A stretch of 5,729 nucleotides of DNA, from contig CAJBXX010000004.1 in assembly GCA_903959715.1 (NCBI GenBank), positions 1 to 5,729 on the forward strand, in the 5' to 3' direction. The translations under genes and the position numbers were made by a program. This document shows positions 5,548 through 5,729 of the stretch, piece by piece. The number at the start of each line of letters is the position of its first letter. Within the stretch, counting starts at the first letter, position 1. The DNA is from an uncultured Alphaproteobacteria bacterium. Lineage in GTDB: Bacteria; Pseudomonadota; Alphaproteobacteria; Rickettsiales; UBA1997. The notes below the pieces were generated by a model. The model had not been told where the DNA came from and did not search any database. It worked only from the letters and a program-made list of their open reading frames with translations.

Positions 5548-5729
5548 AAAAATGATAATGTTGGTTTAATTTTAAGTGTTAATTTGCGTAAATATTTTAT
5601 TGTCATAAATTTTTTTTACTAGAATAATTTTTTTAAGTTTATTATAAAAAAACTAGAATTTTTAGAGCTTCATAAAATTTTTAAAGTTTATGTTGCAAAT
5701 AAAACTTTTTGTAAATAAAATATTCAACC
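5548..5729. other. AT-rich region upstream of smpB, no recognised gene
   Basis: These 182 bases are almost entirely A and T, with homopolymer runs and the octamer actagaat at 5618-5625 and again at 5652-5659. Two short frames run off the window edge. One is a + strand frame starting ATG at 5690 (13 codons visible, beginning M-L-Q-I-K-L-F-V). The other is a - strand frame entering from the edge and ending at TAA 5662-5664. Neither resembles a known protein, and in such DNA both may be chance. If the + frame is real, the region is a divergent promoter. If the - frame is real, it is the tail of a gene before smpB. Confidence 0.5.
5641..5646 (-). promoter_or_regulatory. Possible -10 element (TATAAT) upstream of smpB
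   Basis: On the - strand these bases read TATAAT, a perfect -10 hexamer, about 94 bases before the smpB ATG. Bases 15-18 upstream show no TTGACA-like -35. In DNA this AT-rich a chance match is likely, so the call is tentative. Confidence 0.25.

Noticed and set aside
5690..5728. Start of a + strand gene (M-L-Q-I-K-L-F-V...) running off the right edge
   Set aside because: Only 13 codons are visible, without a ribosome site or recognisable family. It is described in the intergenic entry but not called as a gene.

Overview
The window is AT-rich bacterial DNA. It carries two outer-membrane protein genes on the + strand facing two housekeeping genes (recG and smpB) on the - strand, with a cut-off gene end at the left edge. 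TGA acts as a normal stop. Protein character (a parvulin-like C-terminus, a small 8-strand-type surface beta-barrel, SmpB and RecG with Lys/Asn/Ile-rich composition) and the near absence of Shine-Dalgarno sequences suggest an AT-rich, probably host-associated alphaproteobacterium, perhaps in or near Rickettsiales. That placement is an inference from protein style, not from a marker gene.

Layout. Bases 1-126 are the last 41 codons of a gene that resembles the C-terminal tail of a SurA/parvulin-type peptidyl-prolyl isomerase. Bases 127-395 are non-coding but structured. They hold two clear inverted repeats, a 38/41-identical second copy of the upstream gene's 3' end, and a hairpin plus T-run just before the next gene. 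Bases 396-1091 encode a secreted 231-residue beta-barrel ending in Tyr-Arg-Phe. A strong hairpin terminator follows (1104-1142). Bases 1181-3001 encode a 606-residue ShlB/FhaC-type two-partner secretion transporter (TpsB) with signal peptide, N-terminal helix, POTRA domains and barrel. Bases 3014-5107 (-) encode full-length RecG and 5113-5547 (-) encode SmpB; these are 5 bases apart and probably one transcript. Bases 5548-5729 are very AT-rich with no recognised gene.

How the genes relate. The left half is an envelope module. The isomerase-like protein would chaperone outer-membrane proteins in the periplasm, the small barrel is a likely surface antigen or porin-like protein, and the TpsB would export a large exoprotein whose gene (tpsA) is not in the window. 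The right half is a maintenance pair: SmpB works with tmRNA to rescue stalled ribosomes, and RecG remodels stalled replication forks. The TpsB and RecG genes converge with 12 bases between their stop codons.

No clearly new system is visible. The most unusual stretch is 89-416, where a duplicated gene end, palindromes, a terminator-like hairpin and a tandemly duplicated start codon lie within about 330 bases.
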